NCBI RefSeq assembly: GCF_000003815.2
Contig: NC_049989.1
Coordinates: 21,684,325-21,748,324 of the forward strand
Direction: 5' to 3'
DNA: 64,000 nucleotides
From: Branchiostoma floridae
Taxonomy: Eukaryota > Chordata > Leptocardii > Amphioxiformes > Branchiostomatidae
In this document: in pieces, positions 19,697 through 31,686 of the stretch
Layout: every line of letters begins with the position of its first letter
Position numbering within the stretch: position 1 is the stretch's first letter
The notes under the pieces: model-generated
The model's database searches: none
Seen by the model: the letters and a program-made list of their open reading frames with translations, nothing else
Told to the model about the DNA's origin: nothing
Made by a program: the position numbers and the translations under genes

Positions 19697-19821
19697 CGGA
19701 ACATGGAAAGGCAGTTGCCAGTCCTGTGACTGTGAGCAGGCCGCAGACTGACGGGTGTTTCAGACGAGAGACGGCCGTCCCTTCCGCGCCGCCCCCACCG
19801 CCGGTTCAGCTCTTCGCACAG
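19697..19821 (+). other. Leader-exon-like block D (TLR gene 2), with GT donor
   Basis: Conserved core ends GGTTCAGCTCTTCGCACAG|GTGAGT. Compared with block B it lacks the GACATTTGTCTGAG piece before the donor. The acceptor for gene 2 is at 21049-21050, giving an intron of about 1.2 kb. It is the most likely untranslated first exon of gene 2. Confidence 0.58.
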
Positions 19822-21050
19822 GTGAGTTTTAAACCTTTCTACTAGTTTGAATTAGTTCAGCACCCTCTATGCACGTGTACTGGGGCGGATGGGGTCGAGA
19901 AGGGGGGGGGGGCATGGCCTAGCGTAGACTAGAACAGAGTAATCTTTTCAGTGGAGCATTAACATTTTATTTCTTTGCACTGCTGCAAGACAACGTACAT
20001 CAGCGTTTGACGGCACACACCGATAACGTCACACCTGCTTCCCTGTAACTTGTGTTATTCAGTGGTAGCACTTTCGCCATTCGACACTGTCGACTTCATT
20101 TGTAGCATAAATGGACGTCATGTTTTCTGATATCTTTTAAAGTCATCTTGTCAAATAGATATTCATATCAACGTAAGAGATACGATAAAAATATAGATGC
20201 ACTGTGTTTCACGGAGATACGGTAACGCTTCACTGAACCTGACTAGGCCGACTTGGAATATTGACATTCGCACAACACGGTCCGAGTCTGAAATAGAATC
20301 CCTCTGAGAACAAAGTTTGCGTAGCAGCGTTGGCTCACTTCTGCTTTCCCGTCACGCATGAGTTGCTCCCAAAACATGTTTGTTGACCCGGTCATGTTTA
20401 CAGTATGATGGTGGAGAAAGTGGTGATTAAGCAGTTGAAAGGCCCATGTTTTGGTGCTGGTACACATGATACGTATCTGGTCCACGGAAGCTTTCTATGA
20501 GCCGAGGCCTCTGATTCCTTGTCACTTTAGACAAACTCGAAGGTATATTGCGGCTACGGCTTGTACAATCGTAAGATTTCAGAAGACCGAAGAAGAAAAT
20601 GATAAATTCTGAGATTTATAAAGGCCAATCCGTTCATGTGTGATGACATTTGGTCGGGGTGGCAGGAAATGGCTAACCGGCATAAACTGTATTTAGGAAA
20701 GGTTTTAGTAACCTAGTCTCAAAAGTCAGTTCTGACGTTAGCGTACAAATTTGCATTGTTGATATAACGTACATGTACTACGTAATGATATACTACAGAA
20801 TTATTTCAACCGCGATTGAAAACACCATGGTACCCCCCCCCCCCTCTCTCTTAGGCCTACGTCACATTTCCTACCCGGGGCCCGGCCGGGCTGTTTGCGG
20901 AAATGACATTTTTTTTTTTTTTTTTGTTGCCTTTTATGTAATACTTATCGTTCCTGAAAGCTGCATGGCCGGGCCCCTTTGTGGAAATGTGACCTTAGCC
21001 TTACTGTGAAATAAAGTCGATGTTACATACTAGATTTCGATTTTCCTCAG
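19822..21050. other. Inferred 5' intron of TLR gene 2
   Basis: No gene seen. Closely paralogous to the gene 6 intron (58164-59541) along most of its length, including a shared MITE. It ends in TTTTCCTCAG (AG 21049-21050). Confidence 0.6.
20852..20998. mobile_element. GTCACATTTCC-family MITE, copy 2 (gene 2 intron)
   Basis: Ends TTAGGCCTACGTCACATTTCC and GGAAATGTGACCTTAGCC with CCCGGGGCCCGGCCGGG and GGCCGGGCCCC arms inside. It sits about 70 nt before the gene 2 ATG. Gene 6 has the same element at the same place (59230-59418); gene 1 lacks it at the matching point near 11475. Confidence 0.8.
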
Positions 21051-21071
21051 GTTCACGCAAGTCAAATCAAC

Positions 21072-24291
<3,220 letters not shown>

Positions 24292-24616
24292 CTACTGTGT
24301 GCACTTCTCACGGTTTGTTCTGAAGCAAAGTTAAACTGTAATTTTAATCACAAAATTAGACTTAAATTTTCGACTGTCCAACTCCAGTGGAGATGTGAAC
24401 AATGCAAAGCTTGGGTGACGTCACGTTAAAGCAGATAGAACACGTCTCTCATTTTAATAACGGTGGATCAAAAGTTGCAAAAGGTTTATAGCACCCCCCG
24501 TCTCTGATAAGGGGTGGCTATAAGGTCCTGATGTAAAGGTCTTCTGGTGGCTTGGCTGATCTTTCTGTCACATACAATATGCTATTACATTATTCGATTT
24601 TTTTGCTGACATGTTA

Positions 24617-25321
24617 GAATCCATTCCAAGACACCATGAGGGTTTTTAGGCGATATTTATAATTAATCTGAATTATTTTGAATAAAAGAATATCTGAGCC
24701 ACAATAATTAAATTATTTTTAAAAAATTGACTGAGAAAGTACTCATATATTTGAATTCCTTTGAATATTTTAGAAACATTTTGAAAGTAACTGTACAAAA
24801 ATATCTTTATTTAGAATAATTGTGAACCTCTGTGTGATTATTTCACATTTACAAATATTTACAAAAAATGGTAAACCTGGACAAATGGTAAAATTAGTTT
24901 ATTGCCCCCATAAAAGTAAGTCCTATTGTTGTATCTGTATATTTTTAGATTTCACTGCTGGGCACCGGTGGGTCCTTTGTGGTGGGCCATTGTTGCATGG
25001 CACCCAACCATACTTTGCAAGGATGTGTGAATTGCTATCTTCCCAGCCCACTGAACCATTTACAAAAAATGGTAGAAAATGGTAGAAAATGGTAAATAAT
25101 GGTAGAATGCTGCTATCATTATTTAGAAACCATTAGAAGTATCCAATTCCACACGATGAATATTTCCAAAGTTTTACAGGACCAGGAAAATATTTATAAA
25201 GTTGAAACAGTGTTACAAATATTTCTGAAGTATAAAATGTCCTAGACATATAATTACAAAACTTTAAAATCAATTCTAAACAATGGCCACAAACATCCGC
25301 ATGGTGTCTTGGAATGGACTC
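24617..25321. mobile_element. 705-bp TA-flanked DNA element in the 3' UTR of gene 2
   Basis: The 22-bp inverted ends are GAATCCATTCCAAGACACCATG and, inverted at the right, GAGTCCATTCCAAGACACCATG, flanked by TA (24615-24616 and 25322-25323). Genes 1 and 3 have the uninterrupted site ATGTTACAATTTGTC, so one TA was duplicated. TA duplication suggests the Tc1/mariner superfamily. The interior is AT-rich with no transposase, so the copy is non-autonomous. Confidence 0.85.
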
Positions 25322-25409
25322 TACAATTTGTCTTTTTTTTATTGAAGTGTTTACTATTTGTTGGGATTTCGACTTGATGTGCGCATGTTTTTACGATGAC
25401 ATTCTATGA

Positions 25410-25469
25410 CCAGACCAAGATGACCAGTGGTTTAAAGTTGGAGATGATGTGTCTCTCTTACCGCTTTAG
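25410..25469 (+). other. C-terminal coding relic in the 3' UTR of gene 2
   Basis: Reads PDQDDQWFKVGDDVSLLPL and TAG, equivalent to the relic after gene 1. Confidence 0.68.
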
Positions 25470-25938
25470 ATCATGTTCAAGTTCACTGTGTCGCCAGACT
25501 GCTCTTGTTTTGGGCGTGAATAATCTGTGGTTTTTAATACTACTCAAGAAAAAGAAGTCTTTTGTGTAAAAAAACTTCTTTGTACAGTAAGACGTAGCTT
25601 TATTTAGAACCTAAACGGTGCTAGATAGCAAGTTTTTGAATCATTTCTTTCTTTAACGTTATCACCATATCTTTTCATATTACTTGTAACTGTAAATAGC
25701 CTTCAGGCTTGAGTTTGCGATAAGCTTTTCTGATGATAATACAATGTCTAGTTTTGCTATTGATCATTTTTGGTATAATTATTATTATATAATGCTTGTA
25801 CATCTTGTGACATTGTACCAGTACCGCGGTTGTGCTGTGTTGCTGTATCTGTTCACATTATTGAAATATTATAATTGATGTTCTAGTTCTAATCTGTCAC
25901 ATTATGAACCTACTGTTTTTAAATTGATGTCCTTCATG

Positions 25939-26054
25939 TTCAAATACAATTCAATCTCTACAACTGGATAAAAAACGGATATTTACTTCCGGACGTTTCG
26001 AGTGACATCCATCACTCTTCTTCAGCAAAAGCAGAATGAACTAGTCAGAACAAT
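25939..26054 (-). mobile_element. Short Penelope-like fragment with hammerhead-like core, 11-bp target duplication
   Basis: Flanked by TGTCCTTCATG (25928-25938) and TGTCCTGCATG (26055-26065). Genes 1 and 3 have a single copy of this word. On the minus strand it holds CTGAAGA, one A, a 6-bp stem GAGTGA/TCACTC with a 6-nt loop, then GAAAC (25995-26025). CTGANGA-stem-GAAA is the core of hammerhead ribozymes, which are known in Penelope-like retroelement ends. Stems I and III are not evident, so activity is doubtful. The element class is an inference. Confidence 0.55.
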
Positions 26055-26092
26055 TGTCCTGCATGGTGTGTTGTGATTTGTAAATTTGTTTC

Positions 26093-26098
26093 AATAAA
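26093..26098 (+). terminator. Poly(A) signal of TLR gene 2
   Basis: AATAAA in the shared context GTTTCAATAAACGGTT. Confidence 0.75.
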
Positions 26099-26461
26099 CG
26101 GTTCTGTTGTCGTAATGAATGAATCGTGGACGATAATTGTGGAGTATCTGTGTTCACTTCTGTTTTCATGTACCTATTGCAATTGTTCACCTGTGTTTAC
26201 CTGTCATTAACCTATTGTCTGATGTATTGTTCATCTGTGCTTACCTGTTATTTTCCTAACTTCAGTTAATTCTAACGTTAATGCGAACCATAACCTTCAA
26301 CCTGGCCACAACCCTAATAATAGAAATTTAGCCAACAATGCAAAAGAGTCATAGACCAATTCAGTGTACAAGAGAAGGCGAACATATCTACAGAAGAGTG
26401 TTTTCCCACATAAAAGGGTGATATCCCGTCTTACATTATAGTTTCTATATAACTTCTTACG

Positions 26462-26607
26462 CCATTTATGACTCGCTGCTACCTGACGTCATCCGACGAC
26501 TTCCGGATTAGTGCAGCGAGTCATTCATCTGAAGAAGGTCGGAGTACACGGCCGAAAATTTATGGTGAGTTCTTTTTAGTGTTGGAACAAAGTTTAAACT
26601 TTTTCAA
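26462..26607 (+). mobile_element. 146-bp insert with hammerhead-like core and 8-bp target duplication
   Basis: TTCTTACG at 26454-26461 and 26608-26615 flanks an insert absent from the paralogous spacers. It contains CTGAAGA (26529-26535), one A, the stem GGTCG/CGGCC (one G-U pair) with a 7-nt loop, then GAAA (26554-26557): the same geometry as the 25939-26054 insert. Just before lies a 12-bp inverted repeat, ATGACTCGCTGC / GCAGCGAGTCAT (26468-26479, 26513-26524). It is probably a Penelope-like end fragment. Confidence 0.55.
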
Positions 26608-27410
26608 TTCTTACGGTATAGTTTCTACATAGATTCTTCTGTTATAGATTCTCTATAGCTTCTTACGATATAGTTTCTTCATAGTTTCTTATGTTATAGT
26701 TTCTATATAACTTCGGAAAAGAAACAATATTCAACGACAACGAACACCCAGCAGATAGTTAGATACTGTGATGAAGTCTACTGTGACTACGGGACAACAA
26801 CTCGACATGGAACATTGCAACTGACTTACCTTGCCGGCCCAGTTGTTGTTGACAGTGCCGCCGATTTAAAGTTGACTGATACAAGCAACTTTGCACCTTA
26901 CCTTTTGGGGCAGTACTAGACTAGAGTAGCCTCCACCAGGCCTTCCTACTGGGTGGTGACTCATACTCACTCCGTCGAGCCCGCTCAGAGTCTTCCCAGG
27001 ACTAGCTGTCTTCATAACTCTTTGTCGTCCATCGCTGCAGGTAGTTGTGTATTTATCACAGAGTTCGGCAAAAGGGGAATAATTGTGCAGTGGACTCAGT
27101 CCTTGGGAAGGTTCACATTTCCTTCTCGCGGCTGGTCAAACTCTACCGTGGCGAAATATTCTCATTTGGTCAAATATTCTCCCCATAGTCCGGTAGAGAC
27201 TAACGTTGCATTTGTAACGATTATCGATAGGCGCCTCGCACAAATTAATTCTTTGGTCGTATTTTGAGACATAAAAACGCATTTTTTGTTGAATACATGA
27301 AAAAATCATAGCTACTTCTGTCAAATACATGTTTACACATGTTTCATTTTCCGAATATACAGTTTATTGGACCCGGTTGATCTCAGTTGATTTATTCAGC
27401 GGGACTCGTG

Positions 27411-27464
27411 TTGTAAATAAGAAGTATGCAAATAAGCATAGTATCCGAACACAAATATGCAAAT
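27411..27464 (+). promoter_or_regulatory. Octamer cluster 2 (one site degraded)
   Basis: ATGCAAAT at 27426 and 27457 (31 nt apart). The position 15 nt upstream has decayed to TTGTAAAT (27411-27418). The geometry matches the other three clusters. Confidence 0.6.
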
Positions 27465-27789
27465 GTTAACTGTTACGTATAACGTGCACGGCATGGATAA
27501 GTTAGCACGTCTAGCGCCATGTTTTGGTTGGAATTCCTTGTAAGAATGGGTTGTTCTTATTATGATATGGGACAGTCGGTCTGCACACACACCTTCCCAC
27601 ACCTGCGTGTCGTGACGCGGAAACGCTTGGGTAGCTGTTCAGTACGCGGTCATCCAAACAGAAAAGGTGACGGAATTGTTCGATACCGTCTGTAGTCGTG
27701 TAGAAGGACTGGTTTGGGGTGGAGATGGGGGTTCGCCAGGCTTAGCGGCCAAGCAGCAGCTACTCATTTTTAATGCAATTCTAGTCATA

Positions 27790-28400
27790 TACAGTCAAAC
27801 ATTTATTAGCGGCCACCTTTGCATAGCGACCACCTGGCCATTGCGTCACTTTGTTGGTCCATTGGATTTTTTCCATTGACCTAAGCATTAGGAAATAGTC
27901 TGTAGCGGCCACCTGTCCAACGCGGCCACGGCCACACGATTTCCGGTCTCATAGATACAGAAACTCTGCCTATTACGACCATACGGCGGCCGTATGTCAC
28001 CGTGTACCGAGTTTAAAATCGTAGTTTGCGACGATTTGGAGTTCCCGACAGGGTCATTTTGGCGGAAGTGGAAGGTATGCGTGCTTTGAACATTAGAGCG
28101 GCGAATTTACGAACATTACGCATGACAATATCAATCAATTTTCCGTATATTTGTAAAGTCAATTACTAATCTTTCTCACCAAGTAACATTGTCACGACCG
28201 TCTTAGGATTCAACTGACCCTCCAAAGTCAATTGACCACGAGCAATAAGTTACACATGATTTCAGTAGCCAGTACTGAAAACATGTGTAACGTATTGCTC
28301 GTGGTCAATTGATAAACATTTTCTCTATAGTGGTCACCTGTCTCTAGTGGCCACATTTCTCCAGTCCCTCGAGTGGCCGGTATAGACAGGTTTGAATGTA
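27790..28400. mobile_element. TA-flanked non-autonomous Tc1/mariner (pogo/Tigger-like) element
   Basis: The ends CAGTCAAACATTTATTAGCGGCCACC-like and, inverted, CATTCAAACCTGTCTATACCGGCCAC-like sit between TA dinucleotides. Sub-terminal GCGGCCACC / GTGGTCACC words are typical of pogo/Tigger-type elements. Length is about 607 bp with no transposase. The flanks (ATTCTAGTCATA, CACCCTATTG) rejoin as ATTCTAGTGATATGCAACCCTATTG at 28650-28675. A smaller palindrome is nested inside. Confidence 0.72.
28228..28313. repeat. Nested 86-bp palindrome inside the Tc1/mariner-like element
   Basis: TCAATTGACCACGAGCAATA... and its inverse ...TATTGCTCGTGGTCAATTGA form a near-perfect hairpin with a short centre. 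It is probably a small MITE that entered the larger element. Confidence 0.75.
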
Positions 28401-29110
28401 CACCCTATTGCAAAAGAGTATGCCAAGGGGTACTAGGTTTTTGCCAGGGTAACCGAAAACACAACCTTTATCCCAAGGCCTAAGATATTGAGCAGGAGAG
28501 TAACCGTTAAAACACGCTTCTGTTTGTTTGGAATTTTTCATAAGAAATAAACAATTTTCATATGACACAGGCGGGCTATCAAGACATAATATGGCATTAT
28601 CACGATATGGTACAGTCGGTTTTTAAAGACACACACATACGCACAAAGACAATTCTAGTGATATGCAACCCTATTGTGTGACAAAGGGTGCTAGGTTTCT
28701 GCTAGGGTGGGTTGGGTACCCGAAAACACAACACCGGTTTGCTAGAATAAAGATATTGAGCAGTATATTAACTGTTGAAAAATTGGTTTTGTTCGGAACT
28801 GTTTATAAGAAACAAAGAGAGTTATTTTGATATGATACAGTCGGTAAGACATACAGAAATGAAGACAATTCCAGTCATATGCAACCCTAGTGTAAAAGGC
28901 TATGACAAGGGGTGCTTGGTTGTTTTGTTTTTTGTTTTGTTATGGTCGGTTGGTTAACGAAAGACCATTTTTCTTAGGCCTGTATTCAGTGGTATAGTAA
29001 CCGTTGAAACACGAATTGGGATTGCATGGAAATCCTTGTACATGTATAAAGAAATGACAAAGAGTTGTGTTATTTTAATATGACGAAACCTGTCTATTAA
29101 GGCACAATGA
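28401..29110. repeat. Three tandem copies of a 210-270-bp spacer unit
   Basis: Units begin near 28400, 28667 and 28881. Each runs CCCTATTG..AAGGGGT(A/G)CT(A/T)GGTT, then CGAAAACACAAC, then AAGATATTGAGCAG, then AACCGTTGAAACACG, then a TTTCATAAGAAA-like part and a GATATG-ACAGTCGG end. Single copies of the unit occur at 37380-37600, 46330-46560 and 56840-57060. It is amplified only before gene 3. No coding. Confidence 0.65.
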
Positions 29111-29245
29111 AGTATTATTATGATATCGGACGGTCGGTTTTTTAAAGACAACACCTCTCTGTACCTGGCGCCTTCGCATCGTGACGAGGAAACGCTTGGG
29201 TTGCTGTTCGGTACGCGGTCAACAACACCTGCCATCCAAACAGTA

Positions 29246-29377
29246 CAGAACAGGGGAAGTGAAGATGCCTCTCCTGTGAGCAGGCCGCAGACTGACGGGT
29301 GTTTCAGACGAGAGACGGTCGTCACTTCCGCGCCGCCGCCACCGCTGGTGCAGCTCTTCTGACATCTTGCTGAGAAG
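29246..29377 (+). other. Leader-exon-like block E (TLR gene 3), with GT donor
   Basis: Conserved core CAGGCCGCAGACTGACGGG, TGTTTCAGACGAGAGACGG, CGCGCCGCCGCCACCGCTGG, CAGCTCTTCTGACATCTTG, ending CTGAGAAG|GTGGCT. The acceptor is at 31649-31650 (intron about 2.3 kb). It is the only leader block found for gene 3. Confidence 0.55.
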
Positions 29378-31650
29378 GTGGCTTTTTCCCTTTATAATAT
29401 TCCTTTTTTTTTGTCAAATTATCATATTCCTTGTACATAGTAATATTTTTCGACACCGTCTATATTCGTGTAGAAGAAGGGGTTGGGGTCACCTGGCGTA
29501 GACTAGCGGGTCAGGACCAGAGTTTGTAATTACCGGTGAAGCTTTTGACGTGACATTGGCCTGGGGTGACTTGTTAAGAAACTGACGTTTTTCAATGTTT
29601 TACCACTGAATTTTCCTGTCTGTTCTTGGTGGGACCAAAATTTCTACTCGTAAGCAATTTAATTTGATATAATATACGAAACAAGTCGATGTAAGAGAAA
29701 ATGTATCTGAAAAGCAGAAACAATTTCTGAAGGAGGGCATCAGTTATTGTTTCGTTGTGTCTCTAAGTGTGGGTGTTCTGCAATTTCCCTGCTAAGCAAC
29801 TGAAGGTAAGAGCACGTTTTTCTGTGCGGATACGATTCTCAATCTGCATACCCTTTTCCGTGGGGCCTTGGGACCTATTTCAAATCATCGTTAATCATAA
29901 CCTCCCAACTCTTTGCTCATTTCACCGAGAACGAGCTAAGAGTTGGGAGGTTAGGATTAACGATTATTCAAAATAGCTCGCAAAGCCCCACGGAAAAAAG
30001 GGCATACAGGAAAGGAAAATGTCGCCATAATGATCGCCAAAACATGTCCGTTTCTTTGTTCTTTACTTCAACATTCGTTAACAGTAAGGTTTGTTGCAAT
30101 AGTGCACTGGCTTTTTTCGTCGAAAGGATTTAGTTTCTTAGCTATATCATCGAGGTATAAGAGAACGTATGTATGGATATGTAGAGTCTGGGCAGCTTCC
30201 TCATAGGATGACAAGTAATTAATGTAGAAAGCATGGAACAACGGTAACGTATGTTACAGTCATTACTGCAAGACATTTGTTAAGCAAAGTGGGCTACAAA
30301 TTAAAGCAAACAATCCGAAGTCGAACTGCAAATTTTCCAAAAGTCCCAACGGACCGACTAGTTTTGTCGACGCCAGTCTGCAGCCCGGATGTCATTGCGC
30401 ATAGGAATACGCGTCAACTTACCGTTTAGCGTTGCCGACCTAGCTCCTCAAGTTACCGTTAAGCGATGTCAGTCCACCAAATGCAGACCCTTTTGTATGG
30501 AGTCATCGACAATTTTTTGCCGTACTTTGAATACCACGTCTATTCTCTGTTTCACAAAAGTACTGTAAATATACGCAAACAGCCATCATTACAATGTAAT
30601 AGAGCAGATCGAAGTAATGTTATTTCCTTCTTGGTGTACTGGTCTAAGGCAACAAGCCTCAATTGAATGCGCCGTTGTGAGAGAAGTTTGCATTGCGGCG
30701 TTAGCACCTGTACTGATCTCTTCCTCTTTTTGTGACGACCAAGTCATGTTTTAAGATTCAACGAATAGATCACTTCTGACTACTGACATGCAAGATGCCC
30801 TTCCAAACAATAATAATCTGTATGATAGAATATGATAGATTGAGAGAGTGATAGTTGATGCGTTAGAGCTCATGTTTTGGGGACGCGGAAATACGTACAC
30901 GTGAGCTATCTGTGGGCCTCATCTGTTCAAGGCAAATAAAACAGCTCGAGAACCAAACTTGCCGGCTACGGCTTGTACAATGGCAAGATCTCAGATGAGT
31001 AAGAACGAAACTCCTTAGAATAATCAGGATATTATAACGTAAAAATATACCGACAGGGTTCCCAGAGCATGCTATCAATATAATCAAATCAAAATGGCCT
31101 AACTAGCCTTACAAGTTATACTTGACATTTAACAGTTAAGTAGGAAATGTACATATATATATATATATATCACATTCCACTGTGTTAATGTAAAATCTCA
31201 GAAAATGATATCAAGAGGGAAAAGGCATTATGTGATTCTTCCCAAGGCATGTGGCAGGTACTTTCTTCACGTCAAAGGTATGTAATCCTGATCGCTGAAC
31301 AGCTGACCAAAGCACGTCAGGAGTCTTAGGGCTTTCATATTTCCTGTCTTCTTCTTCTTTAATCTTGAAATTGTAAAGGTGGTAAAAATTCTACGGTGAC
31401 CTCTCTGAACTCAATGTCACCGCGTCTATGCATTTCCTATTGTATTCACTACTGTTCTACAGAATTGTTCCAACGACGCGAAAACTTACTTCCCTCCCGA
31501 CAGGAGGTAACGTTACAGTCCCACCGAAAATGAGTGAACTCGCAGTTAGGAAACGTCTACGGCGTACAACGTATGTTTTACTGCACGTGTAACGCTTCCC
31601 TTTCTGATTTGTAAAATTTATTCCTAACCAGATGTTTCTATTTTCTACAG
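29378..31650. other. Inferred 5' intron of TLR gene 3
   Basis: No gene seen. It holds a large hairpin (29848-30007) and a short (AT)n near 31150-31172. It ends TATTTTCTACAG. Confidence 0.55.
29848..30007. mobile_element. 160-bp near-perfect hairpin (MITE-like)
   Basis: Left arm GCATACCCTTTTCCGTGGGGC...GTTAATCATAACCTCCCAACTC and right arm as its inverse (GAGTTGGGAGGTTAGGATTAACG...GCCCCACGGAAAAAAGGGCATAC), with a small loop around AAAGTTGCTC-type sequence. A hairpin with arms of about 70 bp and no ORF. It has no match in the other spacers. Confidence 0.75.
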
Positions 31651-31686
31651 GTTCACAACGAGAATAGTCCAACAGAACTGAACGAC

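Larger units (their letters stand above)
24292..26098 (+). other. 3' UTR of TLR gene 2, expanded by two insertions
   Basis: It is colinear with the gene 1 3' UTR, apart from a 705-bp TA-flanked element (24617-25321) and a 116-bp Penelope-like fragment (25939-26054). It ends at AATAAA 26093-26098. Without the inserts it would be about 1 kb, like its neighbours. Confidence 0.7.
26099..27789. other. Conserved spacer between TLR units 2 and 3
   Basis: Colinear with 16460-17999, with an added Penelope-like insert (26462-26607). Imperfect ~35-bp repeats of the form TATAGTTTCTATATAGCTTCTTA run from about 26430 to 26715. The CCATCGCTGCAG|GTAGTT block is at 27028-27049. Near 27597-27650 a CACCTGCGTGTCGTGACGCGG word marks where a first leader block would be expected, but the leader core is missing. 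No coding gene seen. Confidence 0.5.

Noticed and set aside
19697-19821. Conserved frame SRPQTDGCFRRET..VPSAPPP across leader blocks D, E and J, as a possible small protein
   Set aside because: The frame has no conserved ATG, breaks in blocks A, B, C and F, and is explained by conservation of the DNA block. An untranslated exon is the simpler reading.
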